Assembly (NCBI GenBank): GCA_017447775.1
Contig: JAFSMU010000005.1
Coordinates: forward strand, 1-49,941
Direction of reading: 5' to 3'
Source: Clostridia bacterium
GTDB taxonomy: Bacteria > Bacillota > Clostridia > Oscillospirales > CAG-272
DNA: 49,941 nt
In this document: piece by piece, positions 1 through 8,482 of the stretch
Position numbering within the stretch: the stretch's first letter is position 1
Layout of the letters: each line of letters begins with the position of its first letter
The notes under the pieces: model-generated
What the model was told of the DNA's origin: nothing
The model's input: only the letters and a program-made list of their open reading frames with translations
The model's database searches: none
Translations under genes and position numbers: made by a program

Positions 1-7
1 AGACAGG

Positions 8-39
8 AAATTATACAAAATCAAAATTTTGTATAATTT
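8..39. repeat. Perfect AT-rich inverted repeat, 14-bp arms
   Basis: The arms at 8-21 and 26-39 are perfectly complementary and separated by 4 nt. The half-site ATTATACAAAAT is seen again near 528-541, just past the 3' end of the flippase gene. No long T-run follows, so an operator or attenuator is as likely as a terminator. Which gene it serves cannot be told because the window begins here. Confidence 0.5.
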
Positions 40-70
40 AGGGAACAAATATTATATGAAATAAGTAAAA

Positions 71-108
71 AACAGCCGGTTTTGGTATATACCATATATC
101 CGGCTGTT
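71..108 (-). terminator. Intrinsic terminator downstream of the SecB-like gene
   Basis: The arms AACAGCCGG (71-79) and CCGGCTGTT (100-108) form a 9-bp stem. Its loop contains a second small palindrome, TGGTATATACCA. On the minus strand the stem is followed by a run of T, just after the stop codon of the gene at 115-510. Confidence 0.75.
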
Positions 109-114
109 ATTTTA

Positions 115-510
115 CTATTGTTTTGGCGGAATCTTTATATTGACTATTGATATATTAGCATAGTCTATCGGCGGAAGATAAATCGGGGCCATTCCCATAT
201 TGAGCGTTAACGTTGCAACAAATGATTTCACGTACGGAAACATCTCTGCCATTGATTCCACGTGTATCTCGGTTTGGTTTTTTTCTTTCGAATGTTCAAA
301 CAGTCCCGTGCATTTAACTGTGACAGATAATTTGTCCTCGCTTTCCGAATCAGTTACGTTTACCGTAAACTCACCGACGCACGTTGTATCGTTTATCGGG
401 TGCATATTATAATTGTAATTGTTTTTCAGCGATATTTTCACTCCGGGCGCCAAGTGATTTATAACTTTTACGTCGCTTACGTTGAAACCCTTCAAATTTG
501 TTCTTTCCAT
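115..510 (-). CDS. SecB-like protein-export chaperone family protein
   Basis: This is a small soluble protein of 131 residues with no signal peptide or membrane segment. The order of elements resembles the SecB fold: N-terminal beta strands, a strand reading VTVKCTGLFEH (residues about 63-73), an acidic helix, then FPYVKSFVATLTLNMGM and a closing LPPIDY motif near 113-118. SecB proteins typically carry a similar FPY(V/A)R and LPP(I/V)xF pair. SecB keeps preproteins unfolded for SecA; solitary SecB-like proteins in Gram-positives can instead serve toxin-antitoxin pairs, and none is visible here. The start is supported by GGTGG 8 nt upstream. It sits 36 nt downstream of the flippase gene and ends at a terminator. 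The family call rests on motif reading only. Confidence 0.55.
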   Translation of the reverse strand: MERTNLKGFNVSDVKVINHLAPGVKISLKNNYNYNMHPINDTTCVGEFTVNVTDSESEDKLSVTVKCTGLFEHSKEKNQTEIHVESMAEMFPYVKSFVATLTLNMGMAPIYLPPIDYANISIVNIKIPPKQ

Positions 511-546
511 TTATAATTCCACCGCTTTCAAAAATTATACAAAATT

Positions 547-2151
547 TTATTTCATCAATTTTATTTTGTGCAATAAGCCGTAAATCTTCTCGCCGTGCGG
601 CAAAAGCATTATATCGTCTTTTTCTATTCCTTTTATAATCAGATTTACAACAAAATAAAATACTATTGCAAGCAATACCGCGACAATAACCGATATTTTT
701 ACGCTCTTTGTCATAAATTCAAGCGCTTTATACACGCCCAAAGCAAACGCCGCCATAATGACCGACGCCGCGAGCGACTTCCCTACCGGTTTTATGATCT
801 TAAGGTCTTTATATACGTATTTTTTAACGAATACCAAGTTCAGTGCCGCCATAACAAAATAGCCGATTACCGAGCTTATCGGCGCGCCGATCATACCGAA
901 TAATTTCATCAGCACAATATTGAGCACAAGCTTTGTCGCCATTCCGCAAAATGCAGCAATGACGGGCATTTTTTGCAGTTTGTGCGCTTGCAGAATCGAC
1001 GACGTGACCGTAAGGATCGCCATGAAAAAGACGCCGATAGCAAGTATCGAAAGGTACGGTGCGTTTTCCTTGACGGACGACGCCGTTTTATCGTTTCCGA
1101 ACAAGAGATATATAATAGGATATGCAAGAGTGGCAAGCCCCAAAGTACACGGCATTGCCACACCTGACGCAAGACGGATCGATGAGGACATCGTCGATTT
1201 TGCACGCAGTTCGTTGTTCGACGAGATCGAAGAAGCCAACGTCGGAGTAAGAGCTGCGGAAATAGGCAAAATAAACGCCTGAGGAAGCCTGAAAAGCGTT
1301 ACGACCAGAGTTGTATAGTCGCCGTACATTTCCATTCCGTTTTCGCTTTTCAACACATTCATGATCGTGAACGTATCGATGTTTGCCATCAGTCCGAGCG
1401 CGACCGAACTTAGTGTTATGGGAACGGCGATCCAGAAAAGAGTTTTGACTATTTTGCCGTATCTAAGGCTTTCATCGCTGATTTCGCCTGTATATTCGGG
1501 CTTTTTGATGATTTTGAGCAATACAAGAAACGTCATGCCGAGCAAATGTCCGATAGTAACGCCTGCAATTGCATACGCCGCACATACCTCGATAGAATAC
1601 CCTTTTTGAGCCGCATAAACTCCAAGCACAACACCGAGCGCGCATTTGCCGAGAGCATCGAGAAACTCTGATATCGCCGTCGGCATCATGTTGTTGTGCC
1701 CCTGGAAAAAGCCTTTGATCGAGCCGGAAACACAAATAATGAGGAGTATCGGCGCTATCGCTTTGATACACAGCGGCGAATTATTGTCGCCATCGATAAA
1801 ATTGGCTATTGAGTCGGCGCCGAAAAACATTATCGAGCTTCCGATAAGTCCCAGCGCTATAAAGACGCACAGCGCGGCACGGTAAATTTTATTTACCTCA
1901 ATTAATCGCCCATTTGCGCGGCTTTTTGATACCATAATAGACACTGCTATCGGAAATCCGGTCAGCGAAACGGTATAAAACGTGCTGAAAATACTGTAAG
2001 CCGAGTTAAAATACCCCATACCCTTGCTGCCGAGTATATCATTCAGCGGAATTTTGAACAGAACGCCGAGTATTTTTTCAAGTAGGCTTGCAAGCATCAG
2101 CACAATAACGCCTACGATCATCCGAGGCTCTTTTTTTTCGGTTTCAGGCAA
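547..2151 (-). CDS. SpoVB/MurJ-like oligosaccharide or lipid flippase (MATE-like MVF/PST family)
   Basis: This is an integral membrane protein of about 534 residues with roughly 14 hydrophobic segments and the N-terminal pattern ASLLEKILGVLFKIPL typical of the SpoVB/MurJ branch. Such proteins move undecaprenyl-linked sugars (lipid II or polysaccharide units) across the membrane for wall or spore-cortex synthesis. I chose the TTG at 2151 because GGAGG lies 6 nt upstream of it. A longer frame from a TTG at 2175 would place that Shine-Dalgarno inside the coding region, and an ATG at 2121 lacks a good one. It lies 88 nt downstream of hemZ on the same strand. Which substrate it moves cannot be read from the sequence. 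One copy of the dispersed GTAAATTTNATTTAC palindrome lies inside it at 1882-1896. Confidence 0.85.
   Translation of the reverse strand: MPETEKKEPRMIVGVIVLMLASLLEKILGVLFKIPLNDILGSKGMGYFNSAYSIFSTFYTVSLTGFPIAVSIMVSKSRANGRLIEVNKIYRAALCVFIALGLIGSSIMFFGADSIANFIDGDNNSPLCIKAIAPILLIICVSGSIKGFFQGHNNMMPTAISEFLDALGKCALGVVLGVYAAQKGYSIEVCAAYAIAGVTIGHLLGMTFLVLLKIIKKPEYTGEISDESLRYGKIVKTLFWIAVPITLSSVALGLMANIDTFTIMNVLKSENGMEMYGDYTTLVVTLFRLPQAFILPISAALTPTLASSISSNNELRAKSTMSSSIRLASGVAMPCTLGLATLAYPIIYLLFGNDKTASSVKENAPYLSILAIGVFFMAILTVTSSILQAHKLQKMPVIAAFCGMATKLVLNIVLMKLFGMIGAPISSVIGYFVMAALNLVFVKKYVYKDLKIIKPVGKSLAASVIMAAFALGVYKALEFMTKSVKISVIVAVLLAIVFYFVVNLIIKGIEKDDIMLLPHGEKIYGLLHKIKLMK
1882..1896 (+). repeat. Dispersed palindrome GTAAATTTNATTTAC, copy 1
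   Basis: The spacer is TTT. The copy is inside the flippase coding region, where the minus strand reads V-N-K-I-Y. Flanking G and C extend the arms to 7 bp. Confidence 0.75.
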
Positions 2152-2239
2152 ATAATACCTCCAAAATAAGATCAAATGATCTTTCTATGTCTTAATTATA
2201 TCTTTTGAAACGAAATATATGAGCAAAACAAATCCCAAA

Positions 2240-3715
2240 TCAATAGATTTTTTCGTAAAAATCCATTATTTTTTTGTCGCGTTCCGCCATACGTTCCTCA
2301 TCTTCTTTGAGATATTCAAACGGGTATTTGAAGTTGAAAACGCGCTCGATCTTGTTTCTGTCGCGCGAAACGAGTTTTGATACGGCGCCGGCGCCGACAG
2401 CGAAAATGCTGTGGATCTCTTCCATCATATAAATATTATAAAGCCCCTCCGTGCCCGGAAGCGAAAAGCCTACGTTTTCAAGATTTTCAACGGTGTTTTT
2501 CTGTCTGTATATATAATAAGGAATATATCCGGCGTTTTTTGCGGAAGCCTGAGCATAGTCAACGCATTTTGAAACTTCCCCGCGCGCGCTGGCCTTTACT
2601 CCGCGAAGCTGTTGACCGTAATCCGCCGCGCTTTTGATGCACAAAGTATGGATCGTAAGATTTTCCGGCATAAGCTTTATCATTCTTTCGACAGTATCTG
2701 AAAAACTTCCGAATCCCTCGCCCGGAAGACCTGCGATGAGATCGGTATTTATAATTTTTATTCCGGATTTTTTCGCAAGCTCAAACGCATCAAGGAACTG
2801 CTTTGCAGTATGTCTTCTGCCTATGGCTTCAAGCACGTCGTCGTTGAGCGTTTGCGTGTTCACGCTGACTCTTGTAACGCCGCTTTGGTACAGAATACGG
2901 AGCTTTTCTTCGTTTACCGTATCGGGACGACCGGCTTCAACGGTAAATTCTTCAAGAGATGATACGTCAACGTTTTTGTTTACCGTATCAAGCAGGCGAG
3001 CAAGCTGCTTTTCATCGAGCGTTGTCGGCGTTCCGCCGCCGATGTAAACGGTCAAAACGCGAAGATCGAGTTTTTTTATCGTGTCAAAGCATTTTTCAAC
3101 GTCGTTTATCAGCCGTTCAAGGTATTCGTCCGTGATCGAAAGCAGTTTTTTCGACGCGACGGAAACAAACGAACAATATGAGCATCTCGACGGGCAAAAC
3201 GGAATTGAAATGTAGACGCTGCACGATCTTTCCGGAACTTTTGCAATGATCTTCTTTTCGATGGATGCAATATCCGTTACAAGCGACGCTTTTTTCGGCG
3301 TGACAAACAACTCTTTTGTGAGAGATGACTTCACTTCGGTTTTTGTCTTTCCTTCGCAAAGCTCTTTGAGGGCAATTTTTGAGGGCCTTACGCCCGTAAG
3401 GATACCCCACTGCGGTGAAATGCCGAGAAGCGCCTTGCCCGCCGCGAAAAAAGCCTTTCCTACGGCGATGCGCTCAGCGTCTGAAATTAAATTTGCACAT
3501 ACGGGCTCCGTGTACGTTTTTGTTACGGATTTTCCGCCGTATGACAGCGTGACCGTTGCCTCGGCCCCGTTTTCCGTTTCTAGAGCGGAAACGTCGGCGC
3601 ACGGCGAGCCTTCCGGCTCGTCTTCCGCTTTTGAAAAGCGCGATCCCGGAAAAAACAACAAACACAGCGTTTGCGCGTAATATTCGTTTATATTGTTACT
3701 GACGGTTAATTTCAT
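2240..3715 (-). CDS. hemZ: HemZ-type coproporphyrinogen dehydrogenase-like radical SAM protein
   Basis: This 491-residue radical SAM protein has the CxxxCxxC cluster motif at C174, C178 and C181 (FCPSRCSYC). A YIGGGTPTTL stretch typical of HemN/HemZ proteins follows near residues 221-230, and an N-terminal domain of about 160 residues precedes the motif, as in the HemZ branch. HemZ proteins are annotated as oxygen-independent coproporphyrinogen III oxidases, but many clostridia that make no haem carry them, so the true reaction is uncertain. The start ATG overlaps the dtd stop by 4 nt (ATGA), which suggests translational coupling with dtd and relA upstream. Confidence 0.88.
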   Translation of the reverse strand: MKLTVSNNINEYYAQTLCLLFFPGSRFSKAEDEPEGSPCADVSALETENGAEATVTLSYGGKSVTKTYTEPVCANLISDAERIAVGKAFFAAGKALLGISPQWGILTGVRPSKIALKELCEGKTKTEVKSSLTKELFVTPKKASLVTDIASIEKKIIAKVPERSCSVYISIPFCPSRCSYCSFVSVASKKLLSITDEYLERLINDVEKCFDTIKKLDLRVLTVYIGGGTPTTLDEKQLARLLDTVNKNVDVSSLEEFTVEAGRPDTVNEEKLRILYQSGVTRVSVNTQTLNDDVLEAIGRRHTAKQFLDAFELAKKSGIKIINTDLIAGLPGEGFGSFSDTVERMIKLMPENLTIHTLCIKSAADYGQQLRGVKASARGEVSKCVDYAQASAKNAGYIPYYIYRQKNTVENLENVGFSLPGTEGLYNIYMMEEIHSIFAVGAGAVSKLVSRDRNKIERVFNFKYPFEYLKEDEERMAERDKKIMDFYEKIY

Positions 3716-4170
3716 TTATTCTTCCCTTTTAATAATTCGCTGTCCATTACGATCGTGACCGGCCCGTCGGCTGTCATCGTTATTTTCATGTCGGCGCCGA
3801 AAACACCTGTTTCAACCGGAATTTGACCGGAAAGCATTTTTACAAAATATAAGTAAAGCTCGTTTGCTCTTTGGGGCGCTTCCGACGTAAAATAATCCGG
3901 CCTGTTGCCATGCTCATAATTTGCATAAAGCGTAAAATTTGAAATGACAAGCGCCGATCCGCCGACGTCAAGCACGCTTTTGTTCATTTTCCCGTCATTG
4001 TCGGAAAAAATACGCAGTTTTGCTATTTTTTGCGCCAATATTTCAGCGTCGTTCTCGCTGTCGCCGCGCTTTACTCCGAGGAGTATCATAAGCCCCTCGC
4101 CGCATTTTCCGGTCGGTACGCCGTCAGAAATGACAGACGCACCGCAAACTCTTTGAATAACAGCTCTCAT
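3712..4170 (-). CDS. dtd: D-aminoacyl-tRNA deacylase
   Basis: At 152 residues this is the normal length for DTD, which hydrolyses D-aminoacyl-tRNA (and glycyl-tRNA-Ala) to protect translation. It starts with MRAVIQRV, carries the RIFSDNDGKMN segment near residues 53-63, and has the Gly-cisPro motif in ADGPVTI near 132-138. Two signature positions differ from the common consensus: SQFTL is SNFTL and NDGPVT is ADGPVT. The Gly-Pro dipeptide itself is kept. It lies 3 nt downstream of relA and overlaps hemZ by 4 nt, so relA-dtd-hemZ are probably co-transcribed; the relA-dtd pairing is common in Firmicutes. Confidence 0.93.
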   Translation of the reverse strand: MRAVIQRVCGASVISDGVPTGKCGEGLMILLGVKRGDSENDAEILAQKIAKLRIFSDNDGKMNKSVLDVGGSALVISNFTLYANYEHGNRPDYFTSEAPQRANELYLYFVKMLSGQIPVETGVFGADMKITMTADGPVTIVMDSELLKGKNK

Positions 4171-4173
4171 AGT

Positions 4174-6366
4174 TTATTTTGCATAACCTCGTTTTATGTC
4201 GTTAACGCCCGGGATCGATTTGAGCCGCGCGACGATACTGTGCAGATGACTTACATTTTTGCAAGTGACGGCGATATTTATAATCGTTTCCCCGTCGCTC
4301 TTTTTCTGCGAATAGATCTGAGTTATCGAAACGCGCATCTCCGCAAGGGCCGAGCTTATATCGGCGAGCATTGAAATTCGATCCTCTGAAAAGATCTGAA
4401 GCAGTGCTTCGTATCCGTTGCTTCTTGATTCTATCTCGCCGCGCCGCCATTCGACAGTGACAAGCCTGTCTTTGTTTTTGCCAAGCTCCGCCATAATATT
4501 CGGGCAATCGTATTTGTGAATCGATATACCAAAGCCCTTTGTGATAAAACCGACGATGGCGTCCCCGGGAAGCGGGTTGCAGCACTTTGCAAACTTGACG
4601 ACGCACCCCTCTTCTCCATCGACAATAACGCCATTTCCGCCGTGCTTTGACGCAACGGTCTGTATTTGAGAAATGTCAGTTATCTGCGGCTCCTCAGGCT
4701 CGGGAGTTACTATTCTGTCAAACTCCTCTTTGAGGCGGCGCGATATCTTGCTCATGGAAAGGCCGCCGTATCCGATCATGTTATACAGGTCATCGGCGCT
4801 TTCCATACCGTTTCTCTGCGCGGTGTTAAGCACTATTTCGTCGAACTGATCTTGCGTGCATTTGCCGTAGCGTTTTATTTCCGCGGCTATCTCGTCCTTG
4901 CCGGTGATAATGTTTTCTTCGCGTTTTTCTTTTTTGAACCACTGGCGGATTTTCGCCTTTGCCTCGCTCGTTTTGGCGATTTTCAGCCAGTCGCGGCTCG
5001 GGCCTTTTGTGGAGGATGACGTAATGACCTCAACAATTTCGCCGTTGTGAAGCGTTCTGTCTATCGGAACGATAACCCCGTTTACCTTAGCGCCCACCAT
5101 CCTGTTGCCCACGTCCGAATGGATGCGGTAAGCAAAGTCGATGCAGTTGGCGTCCTGAGGAAGCGTTATAACGTCGCCCCTCGGTGTGAATACAAACGTT
5201 TCATCAGAGAAAATATCGATCTTCAACGCATCGATAAAATCGTCGGGATCGAGCGTTGACGACTCGTTTTCAACGAGTTTTGATATCCACTCGAGCTTTT
5301 TGTCAAGCTCCATACCGCCTTTGTCGCCGGATTTGTACTTCCAGTGGGCCGCGATACCGAACTCTGCGACGCGGTGCATTTCCCACGTTCTTATCTGAAC
5401 CTCAAACGGAATACCGTCGCGTCCTATGACGGTTGTATGAAGCGAGCGATACATATTCGGCTTCGGGATAGAGATATAATCCTTGAATCTGCCCGGAATG
5501 GTGTTATACATCTCGTGAATTATACCGAGCGCCGTATAACATTCGATTTCCGTGTTTACAATGATCCTTACGGCGTAAAAGTCGTAGATCTCATCAAAAT
5601 TCTTTCCTTGCTTGAACATTTTACGGTAAATGCTGTAAACGCTCTTTACGCGGCCTTCAAGCGTACTCTCGATACCGTTTTCCGAAAGCTTTTCAAGTAT
5701 CTGCGCCTTTGTGTTCTCGATAAAATCCTGATTCTGACCGAATTTTCGCGCTATATCCTGCTTTACGGCATCGAATCCCTCGGGATCAAGATAAGACAGC
5801 GATTCGTTTTCAAGCTCTTGCTTAACTCTTTGCATACCAAGACGGTGAGCAAGAGGAGCGTAGACGTGCATCGTTTCAAGCGCGATGCGTCTGCGTTTTT
5901 CCTCCGGCTGTGCGTCAAGAGTTCGCATATTGTGCATTCTGTCGGCAAGCTTTATGAAAATAACGCGAACGTCTTTTGCCATGGCAAGAAACATCTTGCG
6001 AAGACTTTCCATGTGAACGTCCTCTTTGTCGGCAAATTGAAGCTGAACAAGCTTTGTAAGCCCGTCGACAAGCTCGGCGACCTGTGTGCCGAATTCCTGC
6101 TTTATTGTGGCTATATCTATCTTATCCGGGCAGTCCTCGATCGTGTCGTGAAGGAGTGCCGCGCAAATGGAATCCGTGTCAAGACCGAAATCGGCAACGA
6201 TCTCGGCAACGGCAATCGGATGGCAAATATATTTTTCGCCGCTTTTGCGGAACTGCCCCTCATGAAGAGCGTTTGCGTATTCAAACGCTTTTCGTATTTT
6301 ATCGAAATTATATTTTTTGCCTGTTTTTTCCAGTCCGGCAATCAAACTGTCAACGTTTTCATTCAT
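4174..6366 (-). CDS. relA: Bifunctional (p)ppGpp synthetase/hydrolase RelA/SpoT
   Basis: This 730-residue Rel protein makes and degrades the stringent-response alarmone (p)ppGpp. In order it shows the HD hydrolase domain (H34, HP at 49-50, HD at 73-74, all in the first 180 residues), the synthetase domain (GRVKSVYSIYRKM near 243, YDFYAVRII near 261), a TGS domain (VFTPRGDVITLP near 391), a CC/zinc-finger-like segment (KCCNPLPGD near 602) and a C-terminal ACT domain. Both catalytic domains look intact. The ATG lies inside the last codons of recJ with an 8-nt overlap. Confidence 0.95.
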   Translation of the reverse strand: MNENVDSLIAGLEKTGKKYNFDKIRKAFEYANALHEGQFRKSGEKYICHPIAVAEIVADFGLDTDSICAALLHDTIEDCPDKIDIATIKQEFGTQVAELVDGLTKLVQLQFADKEDVHMESLRKMFLAMAKDVRVIFIKLADRMHNMRTLDAQPEEKRRRIALETMHVYAPLAHRLGMQRVKQELENESLSYLDPEGFDAVKQDIARKFGQNQDFIENTKAQILEKLSENGIESTLEGRVKSVYSIYRKMFKQGKNFDEIYDFYAVRIIVNTEIECYTALGIIHEMYNTIPGRFKDYISIPKPNMYRSLHTTVIGRDGIPFEVQIRTWEMHRVAEFGIAAHWKYKSGDKGGMELDKKLEWISKLVENESSTLDPDDFIDALKIDIFSDETFVFTPRGDVITLPQDANCIDFAYRIHSDVGNRMVGAKVNGVIVPIDRTLHNGEIVEVITSSSTKGPSRDWLKIAKTSEAKAKIRQWFKKEKREENIITGKDEIAAEIKRYGKCTQDQFDEIVLNTAQRNGMESADDLYNMIGYGGLSMSKISRRLKEEFDRIVTPEPEEPQITDISQIQTVASKHGGNGVIVDGEEGCVVKFAKCCNPLPGDAIVGFITKGFGISIHKYDCPNIMAELGKNKDRLVTVEWRRGEIESRSNGYEALLQIFSEDRISMLADISSALAEMRVSITQIYSQKKSDGETIINIAVTCKNVSHLHSIVARLKSIPGVNDIKRGYAK

Positions 6367-8482
6367 TTTTTTCTTTCAATGCCTCTGTCATGATCGGGGT
6401 TTTTGTAAGATCGCTCTTCCCTTCGATTTTGTTCATAACGATCCTTGAAGCTCCCGGTCTTTTAATATCGCTTTTTATCTGTATTATTCCCGCTTGTTTG
6501 AGCGCCTCTATTGCCACGGCGACTTTGACGCCCGACATTTCCGAAAACTTTGCCGCAAACATGGCAAAGTTGAATTTTCCGCCGTTTATTTTCCGTATTT
6601 CATTGTATATTTCAACAAAATCGGACCTTGTCGGAATGTCGTCGGGGGAAATTTTTGCGGGATTATCGACGTATTCTTTGATTTTTTTCGCTTCCGCTTC
6701 GACTTTTGCCTTTTCCGACGAGGACCTGTCTATATCACGCAAAATAAGCTGAACGTTTCTTTCGCCGCGGAATTCGTTTATGTCGATGCTGCAAATAATG
6801 TCGACCTCGTCACCGACAGAAAATCCTTCGTCGCTGAGGTTTGTGCCGAATATAACGGCGCCAACGTCGAAGCCGTTGCGCGAAAGCGTCATTTTAGTAT
6901 GTTTTCCGTTGCTCAGCGCCGTCATTTCCGTTATGACCACGTCTTTCATCGCAAAAAGAGGAATCGGATTTCCGGCGCCATACGGCTCAAGCAGCGATAT
7001 ATATTCCGCGGTTTGTTCCGTTGCGTCTGAAATATCTATCAGCGCCTCGGCCTCTGTTTTCGGGCGCAAATCGGCATCGACGGTCAAGCCGCTTATATAT
7101 TCGTTCAGTTTTTCTCTGAATTTATTTACGTTTGTTTCTTCAATGGAAAGCCCCGCGGCAAGCGCGTGTCCGCCGAATTTGCAAAGCAGGTCCGAGCAAT
7201 GCGTCAGCGCTTCAACGATATTTATTCCTTCGACGCTTCTTACGCTTCCCTTGCCTGTTTTGACGCCGTTCTCGTCCGGCTCGGCTCCGTCAAATGAGAT
7301 CAACACCGTCGGCACTCCGAGCTTTTCGGTTATGCGAGAAGCAACTATACCGATAACACCGTGATGCCATTTGTCGCTTGCAAGAACGACCACTTTATCT
7401 TTTTCGGGATCGAATTCGTTTTCGAGCTTTTTGATGGCGTCGCGGTAGATGATGTTCTCCATGTCCTGCCGCTCGCGGTTGATCGCGCAAAGTTCTTCTG
7501 CAATGCTGTCTGCATGAATAACGGAATCTGTAAGGAAAAGTTTTACTGCGCGTTCCGCGCTTCCCATGCGGCCTACCGCGTTGATCTTCGGCGCAACGGT
7601 AAAGCTGATCGTTGACGCGGTGATGTTTTTCGGAGAGCTTCCTCCGATTATTCCCGCCGCGCGAAACAGCGATTTTATCCCGACGTTGCGCGTGTTTTTA
7701 AGAAGTTCAAGTCCGAGATGGACTATAACTCTGTTTTCGCCGACAAGCGGCATAACGTCGGCTATGGTGCCTATCGTAACGATATCTATGTACCTTTGGC
7801 ACATATCTTTGATCGTGTAATGGTTGTACTCGCCGCCGTTTATAATTTCAAGTTCAAGCGCGCAAAGGATCTTGAAAACGACGCCGACGCCTGACAGCTC
7901 CTTGAACGGATATTCGCAGTCCGGACGCTTGGGGTTGACGACCGCCTCGGCATTCGGTATTTCGGGGCGGCACTCGTGGTGGTCGGTAACGATAACGCGC
8001 AGTCCTATCGAGTTCGCATAATCTATCTCATCGATAGCGGTAATTCCCGTATCTACCGTGATAATAAGATCCGTCCCGCGCTTTTTGATCGTGTCAAACG
8101 CCGCTTTGTTAAGCCCGTACCCTTCGTTCTCTCTTGTCGGAATGTAATAATCAACGTCAGCGCCGCAGTCTTTGAGGTACATATACAAAATGGAAACGGA
8201 TGAAACACCGTCCACGTCATAGTCGCCGTATATCGTTATTTTTTCCTGATTTTCTATTGCTTTTTTGATTATTCCGACCGCTTTTTTTATATCTTTGAGC
8301 AGAAAGGGATTATGAAAACAAACGTCTGATTTTTCAATGAAAGACTTTGCCTGTTCAACGTCAACATAGCCGCGATTTATAAGCAACCGCGCGCAAAGAC
8401 TGTCGATTTTCAGTTCTTTTGACAGCAAAGCGACATCGCTGTCACTCTGCGTTTTTATTATCCATTTACTGCTGTCAAACAT
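6359..8482 (-). CDS. recJ: Single-stranded-DNA-specific 5'-3' exonuclease RecJ
   Basis: This 707-residue RecJ acts in RecF-pathway recombination and mismatch/base-excision repair. It has the DHH phosphoesterase motifs YGDYDVDG (D87, D89, D91), VDTG near 143-146 and TDHH (D167, H168, H169), the DHHA1 domain with GGHALAAG near residue 433, and an OB-fold region. The last 120 residues add a winged-helix-like segment, so the protein is longer than E. coli RecJ but shorter than that of Bacillus subtilis. It overlaps the downstream relA start and the upstream oxidoreductase stop by 8 nt each. Confidence 0.94.
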   Translation of the reverse strand: MFDSSKWIIKTQSDSDVALLSKELKIDSLCARLLINRGYVDVEQAKSFIEKSDVCFHNPFLLKDIKKAVGIIKKAIENQEKITIYGDYDVDGVSSVSILYMYLKDCGADVDYYIPTRENEGYGLNKAAFDTIKKRGTDLIITVDTGITAIDEIDYANSIGLRVIVTDHHECRPEIPNAEAVVNPKRPDCEYPFKELSGVGVVFKILCALELEIINGGEYNHYTIKDMCQRYIDIVTIGTIADVMPLVGENRVIVHLGLELLKNTRNVGIKSLFRAAGIIGGSSPKNITASTISFTVAPKINAVGRMGSAERAVKLFLTDSVIHADSIAEELCAINRERQDMENIIYRDAIKKLENEFDPEKDKVVVLASDKWHHGVIGIVASRITEKLGVPTVLISFDGAEPDENGVKTGKGSVRSVEGINIVEALTHCSDLLCKFGGHALAAGLSIEETNVNKFREKLNEYISGLTVDADLRPKTEAEALIDISDATEQTAEYISLLEPYGAGNPIPLFAMKDVVITEMTALSNGKHTKMTLSRNGFDVGAVIFGTNLSDEGFSVGDEVDIICSIDINEFRGERNVQLILRDIDRSSSEKAKVEAEAKKIKEYVDNPAKISPDDIPTRSDFVEIYNEIRKINGGKFNFAMFAAKFSEMSGVKVAVAIEALKQAGIIQIKSDIKRPGASRIVMNKIEGKSDLTKTPIMTEALKEKNE

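Noticed and set aside
5344..6393. A 349-codon rightward open frame
   Set aside because: It runs antisense through relA, which has intact domains. The frame is basic and low-complexity in the way of mirror frames, with no ribosome site.
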